Positions 34,588 through 45,819 are shown, counted from the stretch's first letter. The stretch is DNA of 64,000 nt from an uncultured Bacteroides sp. (GCF_963677945.1 NZ_OY782578.1:248001-312000), one strand, 5' to 3'. Numbers and translations: made by a program. The notes: generated by a model from the sequence alone, not told the origin.

Positions 34588-36252
34588 TTACTTATTTGCA
34601 GGATGTGAGTTGGTTGTTGTACGAACATCCCAAAACATTTTTGAATAATAGTTATTTGTTTTATCCTGCAGATTAGCTACTGCTGCATCAAAGCTTGTTT
34701 TATTCAGTGTGCTTTCATTTGTAGGATACTTCACACGTGAAATAATATCACCTTTAGTCTCTGACAATGTTGTGAACTGAAGTTTTGTGCCAGCAATAAT
34801 CTTTTTAGTATCTTCATCAATAGAACCTGGAACAATAGAATATTCACCTGGTTTTAGCAGCTGTGTAGGATATCCTGTACGTCTATATTCTATCCAAGCC
34901 TCAGTTCCATTCATATAAAGATCAATATACTTCTGCAAAGCTACAGTTTCTGCATTTACATTTTTGCTAACTTCTGTTAGATAGCTATCAAGATCAGAAG
35001 GTAAAGTTTCTCCAGCTAATCCATACCAATATTCTACAGAAGCTTCTACGCCAGCTTTATATTCAGCAACAGAATAACCTTTATATTCAGAAAGAATAAA
35101 CATTAATTCCGCATAGCTCATTAAAGGAACTGAAAAATCAGCTTGAAGCACTAGAGGTTGAACAGAATATAGATTAGGAGCTATATTACGATATTCAGAT
35201 TTCACGTTACCGCTTGGTATACCATAAGGCATTCCAATATAATATGATCCATTATGGTAATAACGGTTACCTACTTTAGTCGAGTCATTTTCAGCCTTAA
35301 TTGTTCTAGGTCCACCTGTATAAATTGAAATACGTGGATCAATAGTACCAGCCCATGGATGACTTTTTACATTCAATGTGTCAGCTTGGCCCTTCAAAAT
35401 ATCCATAAAAGGTCTTGACACAGTAAAATCATTTCTCTGATCTTCATAGTAACCGCGGTAGAATTGACATTGTTCCGGAGCAGTCGCTGAATATTTATAT
35501 ACTGCATTGTCTGCGTTGCTAGTAAATACCCCGCTAGCCAAAGCTTCAGCAATATAGGTTTTCCAGTTAGGATCAACTTTTGACATATGAATAGCTAAAC
35601 GGCATTTCAATGAATTTGCAAATTTCTTCCATTTAGAAGCATTTCCGTCAAATATACGATCACCACCATTAAATGCCGCTTCTTTCACGTCAATCATTGC
35701 AGCAGCTTCAGTTAACTCCTTAATCAAGTCTGTATAAATCGCTTTCTGATCATCATACTTAGGATAATAAACACCGTCATTTAATTTTGAAGCTTCAGAA
35801 TAAGGTATTGATCCCCATGTATCTGTCATAACCTGATAAAGCCAAACCTTAAGAATTCTTGCAGCAGCTATTTGATTTGTATTATTACCATAAGCAGCCA
35901 TTGTAGGAGCTGTTGCTGCATCTGTATTCAGACTGATAACTTTATCTAGATTAGCCAAACACGTATATAGGTAATTAAAATAGTTATTGTTCACACTTTC
36001 ACGAATCTGATAACGATCTTCTTCCGTATAGTTTCTCTGAGCCCAGTATTGACTGTAAACTAAACATTGACGACCACTAAACCAGTTATCAAATACATAA
36101 TCCATTATCTTTTTCTCTGTACCAGCCATGATCATATTTGATGGCACGTCGACTGGGTTATTAGGATCCGTATTAACGCTTTCCATTTTTTGGCAAGATA
36201 CCGCCCCTATTGACAAGCTAAGGATCAATAATAAATATAATATTTTTTTCAT
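34588..36252 (-). CDS. SusD/RagB family lipoprotein (SusD-like_2 type), import locus 1
   Basis: A 554-aa surface lipoprotein. The signal peptide ends in IGAVSC (Cys20) and the mature protein shows the SusD-like_2 pattern (ESVNTDPNNPVDVPSN, SQYWAQRNY, ILKVWLYQVMTDTWGSIPYSE and KKFANSLKCRLAIHMSKVDP). SusD proteins cap the partner TonB-dependent channel and bind the incoming substrate. It begins 12 nt after the SusC gene of the same pair, in one operon. There is no acidic run after the lipid Cys (CQKMES). The substrate is not readable. Confidence 0.95.
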   Translation of the reverse strand: MKKILYLLLILSLSIGAVSCQKMESVNTDPNNPVDVPSNMIMAGTEKKIMDYVFDNWFSGRQCLVYSQYWAQRNYTEEDRYQIRESVNNNYFNYLYTCLANLDKVISLNTDAATAPTMAAYGNNTNQIAAARILKVWLYQVMTDTWGSIPYSEASKLNDGVYYPKYDDQKAIYTDLIKELTEAAAMIDVKEAAFNGGDRIFDGNASKWKKFANSLKCRLAIHMSKVDPNWKTYIAEALASGVFTSNADNAVYKYSATAPEQCQFYRGYYEDQRNDFTVSRPFMDILKGQADTLNVKSHPWAGTIDPRISIYTGGPRTIKAENDSTKVGNRYYHNGSYYIGMPYGIPSGNVKSEYRNIAPNLYSVQPLVLQADFSVPLMSYAELMFILSEYKGYSVAEYKAGVEASVEYWYGLAGETLPSDLDSYLTEVSKNVNAETVALQKYIDLYMNGTEAWIEYRRTGYPTQLLKPGEYSIVPGSIDEDTKKIIAGTKLQFTTLSETKGDIISRVKYPTNESTLNKTSFDAAVANLQDKTNNYYSKMFWDVRTTTNSHPANK

Positions 36253-36264
36253 AATCTACTTCTA

Positions 36265-39200
36265 TTAAAATTTCAAACTAAAGTTCAAACCATAGTTAGC
36301 AACTGAAGGCAAAGCACCACCTTCTACTCCCTGAACATTACCAGAGCTTGTAACTGCTGCTTCCGGGTCAAAATGCTTAACATCTGGTCCCCAAACAGCT
36401 AGGTTACGTCCGTAAGCTGCTATACGGAAAGATTTGATAAAACAAGCCTTATTCAAAGGAATTGTATAACCAATGTTTATTTCACGCAATTTCAAATAAT
36501 CAGATTTGAACACATCTTGTGCAGCAGGGCCTGTATAACATTGAGTACCATAAGTTTCTGCATCAATACGTTTAGTGTTTACTGTTCCATCAGCCAATAC
36601 ACCTTTCAACAAAACGCCACCACCATTAGCCATTGATTCGCGGATATTTACTCCATTTTCATTTAAAGCAGCTGTTTCCTCAAGCATACCTGAATACATA
36701 CCCCACATATAAGAAGTAGAGAAGTAATGACCACCTTTTGAGAAATCAAGCAATACGCTTAAATCGAAATTCTTGTAGTGGAATGTATTAGTCCAACCAC
36801 CTGTAAAGTCTGGATAAACTTTTCCAATATTTTGGTTACCAGAAGTAGAAGCATAAGTACCATTTGCATTGATTACTTTATTTCCTTTGTCATCATATAC
36901 AAAGTCGGTACCCATAATAACTCCATATTCTTTTCCTTCGATAGCACCAATTTCAACTTTAAAAGGAGCACTAGCTAATTTATAGTATGTTACTCCATCA
37001 ACTAATTTCTTAACTTTGTTTTTATTAGATGCCAAAGCAAGTGATGATTCCCAAGAGAAACTAGCAGTTTTTACAGGAGTTCCATGAATTGATAATTCAA
37101 CACCTTTATTACTCATCAAACCAGAGTTTACAACTTTATATAGATAACCGGATGTACCAGTTATTGATAAAGGAATAATCTGATTTTTTGTTTCACTTGA
37201 ATAGAATGTTGCTTCAAAGCCTAAACGGTTATTTAAGAAAGACATTTCAAGACCTGCTTCATAAGAATTTGTTGATTCAGGTTTCAAACTGCTATTCTTC
37301 AAAGTAGTACTTAATATGTACCCTGGAGTTGAAGTAATGTTAGTATATTGAGAATATGTATCAATTACTTGATATGGATCAGTATCATTACCTACCTGAG
37401 CATAACCAAGTCTAACTTTACCAAAGCTTATCCAAGGTGTTTTATCCTTCAACAATTCAGAGAACACAAAACTACCTGTTACTGATGGATACATATAAGA
37501 ATTGTTGCCATTTGGTAATGTTGAAGACCAGTCATTACGTAAAGACATATCTAAATAATAGGTACTCTTATATCCAAATGTTGCATTTGCAAATACAGAG
37601 TTAATAGATTTCTTTCTTAAATAGTTGTCTGATTTTGCCGGGTTAACAGAATTCTTTAAATTATAGAACAAAGGAATTGCTAAACCACCATCAGTTTCAC
37701 CATGTACATACTCATATCTACGACTCATAAAGTTTGAACCAACGTTGGCATCAAATGAGAAATCATTCTTAAAACGAGTATTGTATGACAACATAAATTC
37801 ATGGTTGGTTTCAACCTGTTGACGAGACATTTCAGAGTAGCGAGATTGTTCCTGAGAATAAACAGCATTACGTTCATATTGTTTATCAACAAAGAAATCA
37901 ACATTAGCTTTATACTGGAACTTTAAGTTATCCAGAATTTTATAGCTCATTCCAACATTACCATAAATACGGTTACGTGAATCATTTTCATAATTCATAT
38001 AACGAGACCAATATGGGTTATTGCTATACATTGGAGTTGCATCATCCCATCCTGCACGGTTCCAGGTTACCTGATGTCCGATTGAATTCATATACATACT
38101 CTTCAATTCTTTCATATCAAGTTCACGGTGTCCCCATTGAATGAATTTCTGCATAACATTGTTATCACCGTATCCGGTTTCTGAACGTCCTTTTGCTCTT
38201 GAATTGAAGTAAGTAACATTAGTGAATACTTCTAAACGCTTATCTGCGCTTACAGTAGAAGCAGCTACATTAAAAATATTCTTTGTTAAAGAACTGTTAG
38301 GCATATAACCAGTAAGATCTGAATTAGTATATGATATACGTGCATTCGCTCTATCTGATGCCTGACTTACAGCAATGTTATTAGTAAACGAAACTCCTGT
38401 TTCGAAGAAATCATCGATATCATGTTTAGGAGCGTTCCATTTGGAAGTTGTTGGATTTCCAACTTTTCCACCATCTTCCCATTTTGCTAAATCAAGCCAT
38501 GACACGAATTCTTGTCCTTCGTATTTGTCACCCCAGCTTTCATCAGTAGCCATATCCGGATACAAATAATTCTTCCCGTTGATAGCTATAGTTTCGAATC
38601 CATAACCACCACCATATAATTTTTGCATCTTTGGCAATTTATTCACAACCTCTAAACCAATAGAAGAATTGAAAGTAACACCATATCCATCACCCTTTTT
38701 CCCTTTCTTCGTAGTAATCATTACAACACCATTTGTTGCACGAGAACCATAAAGAGCAGAAGCATTAGGACCTTTCAATACGGAGATATTCTCAATATCG
38801 TCAGGGTTAAGGTCCTGAACCAGGTTACCATAGTCATAACCACCGGCACCTCTTTGAGTGTCTGTACTATTATAGTCTGTACCTTCGATAGGCACACCAT
38901 CAATTACGAATAATGGCTGGTTATTTCCAGAGATTGATTTTACACCACGAATGATTATTTTAGAAGAACCACCCATAGAACCAGATCCACCCTGAATCTG
39001 CAATCCGGCAATCTTACCTTGTAAAGAGTTAACCGGGTTGCTTACACCACCACGAGCTTTTAGCATCTCTTCTCCAGAGATTTCAGAAACAGCATAACCT
39101 AAAGCTTTCTTTTGACGAGAAATACCTAAAGCAGTTACAACTACTTCATCAACAACTTGCGCATCAGATGCAAGAACAACTTTCACAGTTGGTTTAATTG

Positions 39201-39456
39201 CAACTTCTGCAGATTTCATTCCAATAAATGAAACAACTAAAGATTTTGCAGAACTTGGAACATTAAACAGCGTAAAATTACCATCAATATCACTGATAGT
39301 TCCAACAGTTGTACCCTTCACTAAAATGGAAGCTCCAACAACAGGTTGCCCATCCTCTTCCGAAATAACAACTCCTGTTACTTTTTGATTTTGGGCGGTT
39401 ACTAGACCAATACCTACAAAAAGGCATGTCAATAACAGCATTAATTTTCTTTTCAT
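36265..39456 (-). CDS. SusC/RagA TonB-dependent outer-membrane transporter, import locus 1
   Basis: A 1063-aa protein starting MKRKLMLLLTCLFVGIGLVT at 39456; an ATG nine codons earlier is rejected. Signal peptide ~22 residues, then a carboxypeptidase D-like/DUF4480 domain (VTGVVISEEDGQPVVGASIL), a TonB-dependent plug (ALGISRQKKALGYAVSEISG, VFDGVPIEG-type), the GDxxGxxI loops and a 22-strand barrel ending in a C-terminal aromatic (FSLKF). It imports a substrate captured by the adjacent SusD using TonB energy. Leading bases are almost identical to those of the locus 2 SusC gene. Confidence 0.96.
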   Translation of the reverse strand: MKRKLMLLLTCLFVGIGLVTAQNQKVTGVVISEEDGQPVVGASILVKGTTVGTISDIDGNFTLFNVPSSAKSLVVSFIGMKSAEVAIKPTVKVVLASDAQVVDEVVVTALGISRQKKALGYAVSEISGEEMLKARGGVSNPVNSLQGKIAGLQIQGGSGSMGGSSKIIIRGVKSISGNNQPLFVIDGVPIEGTDYNSTDTQRGAGGYDYGNLVQDLNPDDIENISVLKGPNASALYGSRATNGVVMITTKKGKKGDGYGVTFNSSIGLEVVNKLPKMQKLYGGGYGFETIAINGKNYLYPDMATDESWGDKYEGQEFVSWLDLAKWEDGGKVGNPTTSKWNAPKHDIDDFFETGVSFTNNIAVSQASDRANARISYTNSDLTGYMPNSSLTKNIFNVAASTVSADKRLEVFTNVTYFNSRAKGRSETGYGDNNVMQKFIQWGHRELDMKELKSMYMNSIGHQVTWNRAGWDDATPMYSNNPYWSRYMNYENDSRNRIYGNVGMSYKILDNLKFQYKANVDFFVDKQYERNAVYSQEQSRYSEMSRQQVETNHEFMLSYNTRFKNDFSFDANVGSNFMSRRYEYVHGETDGGLAIPLFYNLKNSVNPAKSDNYLRKKSINSVFANATFGYKSTYYLDMSLRNDWSSTLPNGNNSYMYPSVTGSFVFSELLKDKTPWISFGKVRLGYAQVGNDTDPYQVIDTYSQYTNITSTPGYILSTTLKNSSLKPESTNSYEAGLEMSFLNNRLGFEATFYSSETKNQIIPLSITGTSGYLYKVVNSGLMSNKGVELSIHGTPVKTASFSWESSLALASNKNKVKKLVDGVTYYKLASAPFKVEIGAIEGKEYGVIMGTDFVYDDKGNKVINANGTYASTSGNQNIGKVYPDFTGGWTNTFHYKNFDLSVLLDFSKGGHYFSTSYMWGMYSGMLEETAALNENGVNIRESMANGGGVLLKGVLADGTVNTKRIDAETYGTQCYTGPAAQDVFKSDYLKLREINIGYTIPLNKACFIKSFRIAAYGRNLAVWGPDVKHFDPEAAVTSSGNVQGVEGGALPSVANYGLNFSLKF

Positions 39457-39512
39457 AAATTCACTAATAAAGTTAAACTTCACAATTACACTTACTTTAC
39501 TCTAACATTTTG

Positions 39513-39520
39513 CAAAGTTA
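39513..39520 (-). promoter_or_regulatory. -7 box for SusC locus 1
   Basis: TAACTTTG on the minus strand matches TAnnTTTG, about 60 nt before the start; no clear -33 element. Confidence 0.4.
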
Positions 39521-39980
39521 TTAATAATTTGCAAATAAAAAACTATTTCTCTTAAATACACTAATATTTATTCCATTTTGATACAAAATTGCATATATAA
39601 TATCATTTATAATATTTTTAGTCACTAAAACTATCAATTTACATACAAATAAAAGTATTTCAAGTTTTCAATATGTCAATTATTTGATATTTTTACTTCC
39701 ATTATGATTAATTATGCAGAATATATAAACCAAAACGGTAAAGAAACTAATAGACAAAAATTACAGCAAATAGACAAATATATTATTGAGTAGTTATAGA
39801 AGCAGAATATCTATATATAGACTACATATAGATACTTTTAAGACATATTACCTATCATTCTTTTATAGATAATAAGTAATAAATATTATTTAAAAAAAGA
39901 GTAATTAAAGAAGATTATTAAGAAGCTAGAATAATTAAAAAGGAAGGAATAGCAATAGTTGAAAAGTAAATAGTAATATA
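39521..39980. other. AT-rich intergenic region between import loci 1 and 2
   Basis: No gene, repeat or conserved site could be recognised in this stretch apart from the terminator at its far end. Confidence 0.5.
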
Positions 39981-40020
39981 AAAAAAGAGAGATAACCTTA
40001 AAGGCTATCTCTCTTTTTTT
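39981..40020 (-). terminator. Terminator of import locus 2
   Basis: AAAAAAGAGAGATA (39981-39994) pairs with TATCTCTCTTTTTT (40007-40020), downstream of the SusD gene of locus 2. Confidence 0.92.
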
Positions 40021-40037
40021 ATATTATGTTCTGGATT

Positions 40038-41615
40038 TTATCTAGTACCACCAGCCCACCATACAGGTTCAGAGTACACATACTGACCATCACCATATGC
40101 ATCTTTCACATTTGGATTAGCCAATGTGTCATCAGATCCATAAGGACAACGAAGTGGAAATTTGCCAGTATTAGCTAATGTTACATAATTTTCACCCAAA
40201 GCCTTCATACGACGGATATCGTTGTATGATTCTGCAGCTTCACCAGAAGCACCCCAAAGAGCAATATACTTTTGATTCATAACTTCTTTCAAAGCATTAA
40301 CAGTAAACAATGGTTTTACATTAGTTTCAAAATATGCTTCAGCTTGTGCGGTTGTAATCGCGCCAGCTGAAATATCCTGAAGGCCACCATAACCTAAAAC
40401 TGTAGGTGCATTCATTGCTGCAGTAACTGATTTCTCTGTATTTGCAATTGCAGCAACAACAGCTTGCTTCAATACACCTTCTGCTTCATTAGCTCTATTC
40501 AGGCGGCAAAGTGCTTCAGCTTTCAAAAACAAAAGTTCATGATAGCTCATCAACAATGTTGGAGCTAATTGAGCATATACATAAACAGAATATGAATAAT
40601 AGTTCTGACGTTCTGTTGGAGTACCATTTGGTGCTAATCTAAACTTAGCATCCCCTGGAACCAAATGAGCCCATGAACTTGGATTATAATAAACTCGACT
40701 AATACGTAGATCTTTACGAGCTGCTAACTTATCATACATACTCTGACTTGCAGAAACGGCATCACGGCTCCACTGAAAGTCAAATAATGGATTCAAGTTA
40801 CTTGCACTATAGTGATCAAATGCAGCCTGATCATTAACAGAAGCAAAAGATTTATCTACGTATTCAATAACCTTTGCCATATCAGCGGCCACATTAGTTG
40901 AACGTTTCATTAAACGCATTGTATAACGAGCTTTCAAACCATAAGCCAACTTTGACCATTTTACAGTGTCACCACTGTAAAGCAAATCAAAACTACCTGG
41001 GGCTGTTTTATCACCTTTTGGCAAATCAACAATAGCATCATCAAGAAGCTGCATTATTGTTTTATATATATTCTCCTGAGAATCAATTTCTGGATTCATA
41101 TACTGAGGTTTGCCATTACTCAAATCAGGAAGTGCAGCTTGAGTGTAAGGAACATCACCGTAAGCATCAGTTAATATAGCTGAATTTAAGGCAGCCATAA
41201 CTTCAGCCATACCTTTAGTAGCATAATTACCATCCTGTTCACCACCTTCGGAACATTTTTTAATAACTATACGTGCATTCTTCAATGAAGAATAGATATT
41301 TCCCCAAACATTATTAAATGTAGAAGATGCAGAAGGTTCATTTTGGCGAATTTCAGCATTATATAATTGATTGTATGTACCAACTTCGTTTTCAACATAT
41401 GCTGAAAAATAAGTATTCAAATCGCCACCAACATTATTGAAAGCTGTAGATGTAATTACATCAGCTAAAATAAATTTCGATGGAGCATTTGTTGTGTGAT
41501 TTACATCTTTATTAATGTTATCCATTACATCCTCAGAGCAAGATGCTAACACCGTAGAAATCATCGCTGCTGATATAAGGCCTTTGGATATATTAAATTT
41601 AAATATTGATTTCAT
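40038..41615 (-). CDS. SusD/RagB family lipoprotein (SusD-like_2 type), import locus 2
   Basis: A 525-aa lipoprotein with signal peptide and lipobox (VLASC, Cys26), followed by SEDVMDN. Acidic residues just after the lipid Cys fit the Bacteroides surface-export signal. The SusD-like_2 pattern is seen in DVNHTTNAPSKF, NSAILTDAYGDVPYTQAAL and KWSKLAYGLKARYTMRLMK. It is the substrate-binding cap of the SusC of locus 2, whose stop is 13 nt upstream. The substrate is unknown. Confidence 0.95.
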   Translation of the reverse strand: MKSIFKFNISKGLISAAMISTVLASCSEDVMDNINKDVNHTTNAPSKFILADVITSTAFNNVGGDLNTYFSAYVENEVGTYNQLYNAEIRQNEPSASSTFNNVWGNIYSSLKNARIVIKKCSEGGEQDGNYATKGMAEVMAALNSAILTDAYGDVPYTQAALPDLSNGKPQYMNPEIDSQENIYKTIMQLLDDAIVDLPKGDKTAPGSFDLLYSGDTVKWSKLAYGLKARYTMRLMKRSTNVAADMAKVIEYVDKSFASVNDQAAFDHYSASNLNPLFDFQWSRDAVSASQSMYDKLAARKDLRISRVYYNPSSWAHLVPGDAKFRLAPNGTPTERQNYYSYSVYVYAQLAPTLLMSYHELLFLKAEALCRLNRANEAEGVLKQAVVAAIANTEKSVTAAMNAPTVLGYGGLQDISAGAITTAQAEAYFETNVKPLFTVNALKEVMNQKYIALWGASGEAAESYNDIRRMKALGENYVTLANTGKFPLRCPYGSDDTLANPNVKDAYGDGQYVYSEPVWWAGGTR

Positions 41616-41628
41616 ATTATTCCTTTCT

Positions 41629-44600
41629 TTAGAATTTAACAGTAAAACCTAAACCATAGCTGGAAGATCCCGGTAAAGAAAAACGTTCAAATGCACCAGC
41701 CATATTATTATTACCTTGAGAAGCTTCTGGATCAAGTCCTTTAAGTTCAGACCACAACAAAAGATTTCTTGCAAAGACATTCATAGTAACACCTAAATTT
41801 GGTTTAGCCCAAATAGGATAGCTCAATGAAATCTCACGCAACTTAAGGAAAGAGGTATTGAAAACCATTGATTCAGAAATGCCATTCAAATTAGAAAAAT
41901 ATGTTTCGGCATTATCACCACTAATCATAATGTCATTTTTAGCATAAGTAGTTTTTCCCAAAGCATCTGTTCCTGTAACTTTCACAGCATCACCACCATC
42001 AAACAGGAATGATTCAGCATTACGGAAATCTGCTGATTTTTTACTTACACCATAAAAATCAAGCATTCCGGCAGTACCACCATACATTTGACCACCTTGT
42101 TTCCAATCCAACACTGCTGACAAACGGAATTTGTGGAATTCTAATGTAGTATTAAATCCAACGCGGAAGTCAGGAGCAACAGTACCAAGAACCTTTTCCT
42201 CACCAGCCATTGGCATACCATCTTCATCTACTACAATTTTACCTTCATCATTGCGTAAGTAACCAACACCATATATTACAGGGAACTTATCACCAATACC
42301 GGCACGTATTTGCGGTTCAACAAAACCTCCAAGGAAAATACTGTTTACACCTTCAGCCAATTCGTCAACATAGTTATCAATTTTAGCGAAGTTAACACCA
42401 ATGTTCCATTTCAAATTTCTTGTATCAATTGCTTTAACATCAAGAGTTACTTCGTGTGAATTAGTGTGAATAGAACCACCATTTGTAACAAAAGCACTGT
42501 AACCTGTTGAAGTAGCCAAAGGCACATCAAAGATCTGATCCTTAACATTTTGACGAGAATATGTATAACTCAAAGAGAATAATCCATTAAAGAATGTCAA
42601 GTCAGCACCAAGTTCATATGACTTTGTGTTCTGAGGTTTCAAAGCAGGATCATATATAGTAGAATATGGAGTATATGCCACCACACTACCAATTGGATAA
42701 GTAATTGGAGTTCCAGAAGAGAAACCACCACCATAAGTAGGAGTAGTATAATAAGAATCATAATATGTTCCAGCCTGACCAACTTCAGCATAAGAAGCGC
42801 GCAACTTACCCCATGTTAAAATATCATTCTTCAGAGATTCTAGTTCTGTGAATATAAAACCGAGTGATACTGATGGATAGAAGAATGAACGATTATTACG
42901 AGGCATTGTAGATACTACATCATTACGACCTGTAGCACTGAAATACAACATATTCTTATATGTAAGAGATAAGTTAGCAAATGTACCTACAGTACGAGAC
43001 TTTTTGTATGATTCAGAAGCCTGATAAACAGAAGCATTGCTAACATGATTCCAACCACCATAATTAAAATCGGATCCGTATGATTCGTAAAACTTCTTAG
43101 TTTTATGAACAAATTCATTACCAACTAAAGCATTCAAATTTAATTCTTCATTAATATTCCAATCAAAGTTTGCAGTCAACAAAGAATTCGTTTCATTGAT
43201 TGTATATCCATAATGATCAATTGATCCCTTACCATTAGCATGTCCATAACCCCACAAATCAGTATAATTAGTTGTATACGCATCTGTTCCTAATTGGTAT
43301 TTTAAATCTAATTTTTTATCGTCAGATCCAAACTTAGTAGTGTATTTTGCATAAACATTACCAAAGAAGCGTTGTGAGCGTTCTGTAAACTTATTATTAT
43401 TGATAGCCCAATATGCATTATCAAATCCACCTGTTCCACGATAATTATTCTGAGTATAAGGATCACCCTCTGCATAATATGGTATTCCAGCTAAATCATA
43501 GCTTGCTGGCGCAGGAAAAACTGTTGCAACAATACCATTATTAGCTCCTGATTGCTTTGTAATTTTTGATGTTACAAAATTACCATTAAAACCAGTCATC
43601 CAGTTTTCATGAAGTTTAGCTTCAGCAGACATTTTTGCATTATAACGATCTAAACCTGTAGAAGGTACAATACCACTTGTAGTCGTATTACCTAAAGAGA
43701 ATGAATAGTTGCCTTTTTCAAATCCCTGTGCAATATTAATATTATTACTCCAAGTAGAACCTGTTTCAAAAAAGTCACCTACATTATCATAAACCTTTGG
43801 AGCAACCCATGGGTTCAAACCAGCCTTAGCACGTTGAGGCACATAATACTGACCTTGATGTTTTCCATCAGCCTGCGTAAATTCATTATCTGTATTTCCT
43901 CCGTAATTAGCATCATTTGCTAACTCTGAAATTTTACAGCCCCATGACTTAGAATTTGAAGGATCATATGCTCCACCCGTTCCCTGTGCAAATTCCTTTT
44001 GCAAATCGGGAGTTACAGAAAGAACATCGAAAGAAAGGTTAGTATTGAATGTAATTTCAGGTTTACCTTTTCTTGTGCCTTTACCACTCTTTGTTGTAAT
44101 AATAACAACACCATTAGAAGCACGCATACCATAAAGGGCAGAAGCAGCCTGACCTTTAAGGATATTAACACTTTCAATATCATTAGGATCAATATCCACT
44201 GAACGGTTAGCAAAGTCAGCACCAGTTACAGAGTTACCAGTATCAATATCAGAATTAGAAGCGATAGGCATTCCATCAACAACGTACAATGGAGTATTAT
44301 CTCCAGTGAATGAACGAGATCCACGGATAGTCATTTTAGCAGAAGCACCTGGCATACCTGAAGAAGGAGCAATTTCAACGCCTGAAACTTTACCTTGCAA
44401 TGCAGAAGTAACACTAGTACTTGCAGCCTGAGTTAACTGATCAGCCTTTACATCCTGAGCAGCATATCCCAATGCTTTTTTCTCACGGGTAATACCCATA
44501 GCAGTAACAACAACCTCTTCCATAACCTTTGCATCAGAAACAAGAGTTATTCTAAGATTTGGCTTGATAGCTACTTCACTTTTTTTCATACCTATATAAG

Positions 44601-44826
44601 ATACTACCAACACCTTTGCAGAACTTGGAATGTTCAACAAAGTAAACTTACCATCCATATCAGTAGAGGTACCTATAGTTGTACCTTTAACCAACACTGA
44701 TGCGCCTATTACAGGCAACCCGTCTTCTTCAGAAAGAACAACACCTGTTACTTTCTGATTTTGGGCAGTTACCAGACCTATGCCAACAAAAAGGCATGTC
44801 AATAACAGCATTAATTTTCTTTTCAT
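41629..44826 (-). CDS. SusC/RagA TonB-dependent outer-membrane transporter, import locus 2
   Basis: A 1065-aa protein starting MKRKLMLLLTCLFVGIGLVT at 44826, 29 codons inside a longer open frame whose extension crosses the promoter. Signal peptide, carboxypeptidase D-like domain, plug and barrel ending in FTVKF are all present. The first ~35 residues are identical or nearly so to the locus 1 SusC, while the plug (QAASTSVTSALQGKVSGVEI) and barrel differ. It pairs with the SusD gene 13 nt downstream. Confidence 0.96.
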   Translation of the reverse strand: MKRKLMLLLTCLFVGIGLVTAQNQKVTGVVLSEEDGLPVIGASVLVKGTTIGTSTDMDGKFTLLNIPSSAKVLVVSYIGMKKSEVAIKPNLRITLVSDAKVMEEVVVTAMGITREKKALGYAAQDVKADQLTQAASTSVTSALQGKVSGVEIAPSSGMPGASAKMTIRGSRSFTGDNTPLYVVDGMPIASNSDIDTGNSVTGADFANRSVDIDPNDIESVNILKGQAASALYGMRASNGVVIITTKSGKGTRKGKPEITFNTNLSFDVLSVTPDLQKEFAQGTGGAYDPSNSKSWGCKISELANDANYGGNTDNEFTQADGKHQGQYYVPQRAKAGLNPWVAPKVYDNVGDFFETGSTWSNNINIAQGFEKGNYSFSLGNTTTSGIVPSTGLDRYNAKMSAEAKLHENWMTGFNGNFVTSKITKQSGANNGIVATVFPAPASYDLAGIPYYAEGDPYTQNNYRGTGGFDNAYWAINNNKFTERSQRFFGNVYAKYTTKFGSDDKKLDLKYQLGTDAYTTNYTDLWGYGHANGKGSIDHYGYTINETNSLLTANFDWNINEELNLNALVGNEFVHKTKKFYESYGSDFNYGGWNHVSNASVYQASESYKKSRTVGTFANLSLTYKNMLYFSATGRNDVVSTMPRNNRSFFYPSVSLGFIFTELESLKNDILTWGKLRASYAEVGQAGTYYDSYYTTPTYGGGFSSGTPITYPIGSVVAYTPYSTIYDPALKPQNTKSYELGADLTFFNGLFSLSYTYSRQNVKDQIFDVPLATSTGYSAFVTNGGSIHTNSHEVTLDVKAIDTRNLKWNIGVNFAKIDNYVDELAEGVNSIFLGGFVEPQIRAGIGDKFPVIYGVGYLRNDEGKIVVDEDGMPMAGEEKVLGTVAPDFRVGFNTTLEFHKFRLSAVLDWKQGGQMYGGTAGMLDFYGVSKKSADFRNAESFLFDGGDAVKVTGTDALGKTTYAKNDIMISGDNAETYFSNLNGISESMVFNTSFLKLREISLSYPIWAKPNLGVTMNVFARNLLLWSELKGLDPEASQGNNNMAGAFERFSLPGSSSYGLGFTVKF

Positions 44827-44883
44827 AAATTCTCTCTTAAAGTTTAACTTTACATTATTTTGTTTCTTTAATCTAACAATTTG

Positions 44884-44913
44884 CAAAGATATCAATAAAT
44901 CTAAAAATAACAA
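44884..44913 (-). promoter_or_regulatory. Promoter for import locus 2
   Basis: On the minus strand: TTG (44913-44911), 19 nt, TATCTTTG (44891-44884), ~60 nt before the start. Confidence 0.65.
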
Positions 44914-45469
44914 CCATTTTATTTAAAAAACCTTGCAATTATTACAAATTGTTATTTAAAAGCATCATTTAATGCTAATCAACATCTAAAACACTCTTAA
45001 ATTTCCTAAAATACAGATACAATCATAGCAATATGGGCAAACAAAATGTGATTTAATTGCCTAGTTTTGATATTTATCGATAAAATATTCCATAAAAATC
45101 CATCTTTTTGACAACTTAACTAAATATTAATCAAGAAAGCTTAATCAGAAATACAAACAATTACTTAAGCACCTTAATCAATTACAAATTTTAATAAAAA
45201 CGCATCCATAAATAGCATTTTAGAAGAAAACACCACATATAGATTAACATTTTTCCATTATTAAATGGATGCTAATAAATTTAGTACTTGTGGATAGCAA
45301 CTATAAAAGCAATCCAAAACCTCCGTTGGCCAAATTAAATTAATACATCTTTCATTTCTCCAATGCTTTGTGTCAGTTTAAACAACTTCCACTTTTAACC
45401 AATAAGTGTTGATTATGAAGAATAGCTATCTCCATTAACAATTAGCTGCATAATGCAAATCATTCCTCT

Positions 45470-45720
45470 ATAAATAAAATCCATTGGCGAATGACTGAAA
45501 TTTAGTCCTGAATGGTTATAAAATTCATGCCGTACTTTTATTAAACTCATGCCAAAGTATACTTTAAACCCGACCGGAGTTTCTTTTTTTGGAAAACATC
45601 CATCACCCCTCACCTTTTGCATATAACTTCCTGATTAGCTGACACATGAAGAATAACATCTTTAATTTAATCCATCACTTTACCCTCACTTTACTCTCAC
45701 TTTTCAGTTCATCTCTCACT
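45470..45720. repeat. Dispersed intergenic repeat, copy 2
   Basis: Shares the ordered words CATTGG-GAATG, CCTCACCTTTTGC and ATCCATCACTTTACCCTCAC with the minus strand of the copy at 3.6-3.84 kb. Confidence 0.5.
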
Positions 45721-45819
45721 ATTTCGAATCATTTTTTGCTATTTTTTGTTTCCCAAACAACTAACAAATCATAAACATAGTATGCTACTCTAAAAAAATC
45801 TCATTCAAAAATAGCTGAT

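Noticed and set aside
45413-45622. 69-codon minus-strand frame
   Set aside because: Lies in decayed repeat sequence, with no promoter, signal or conserved motif.
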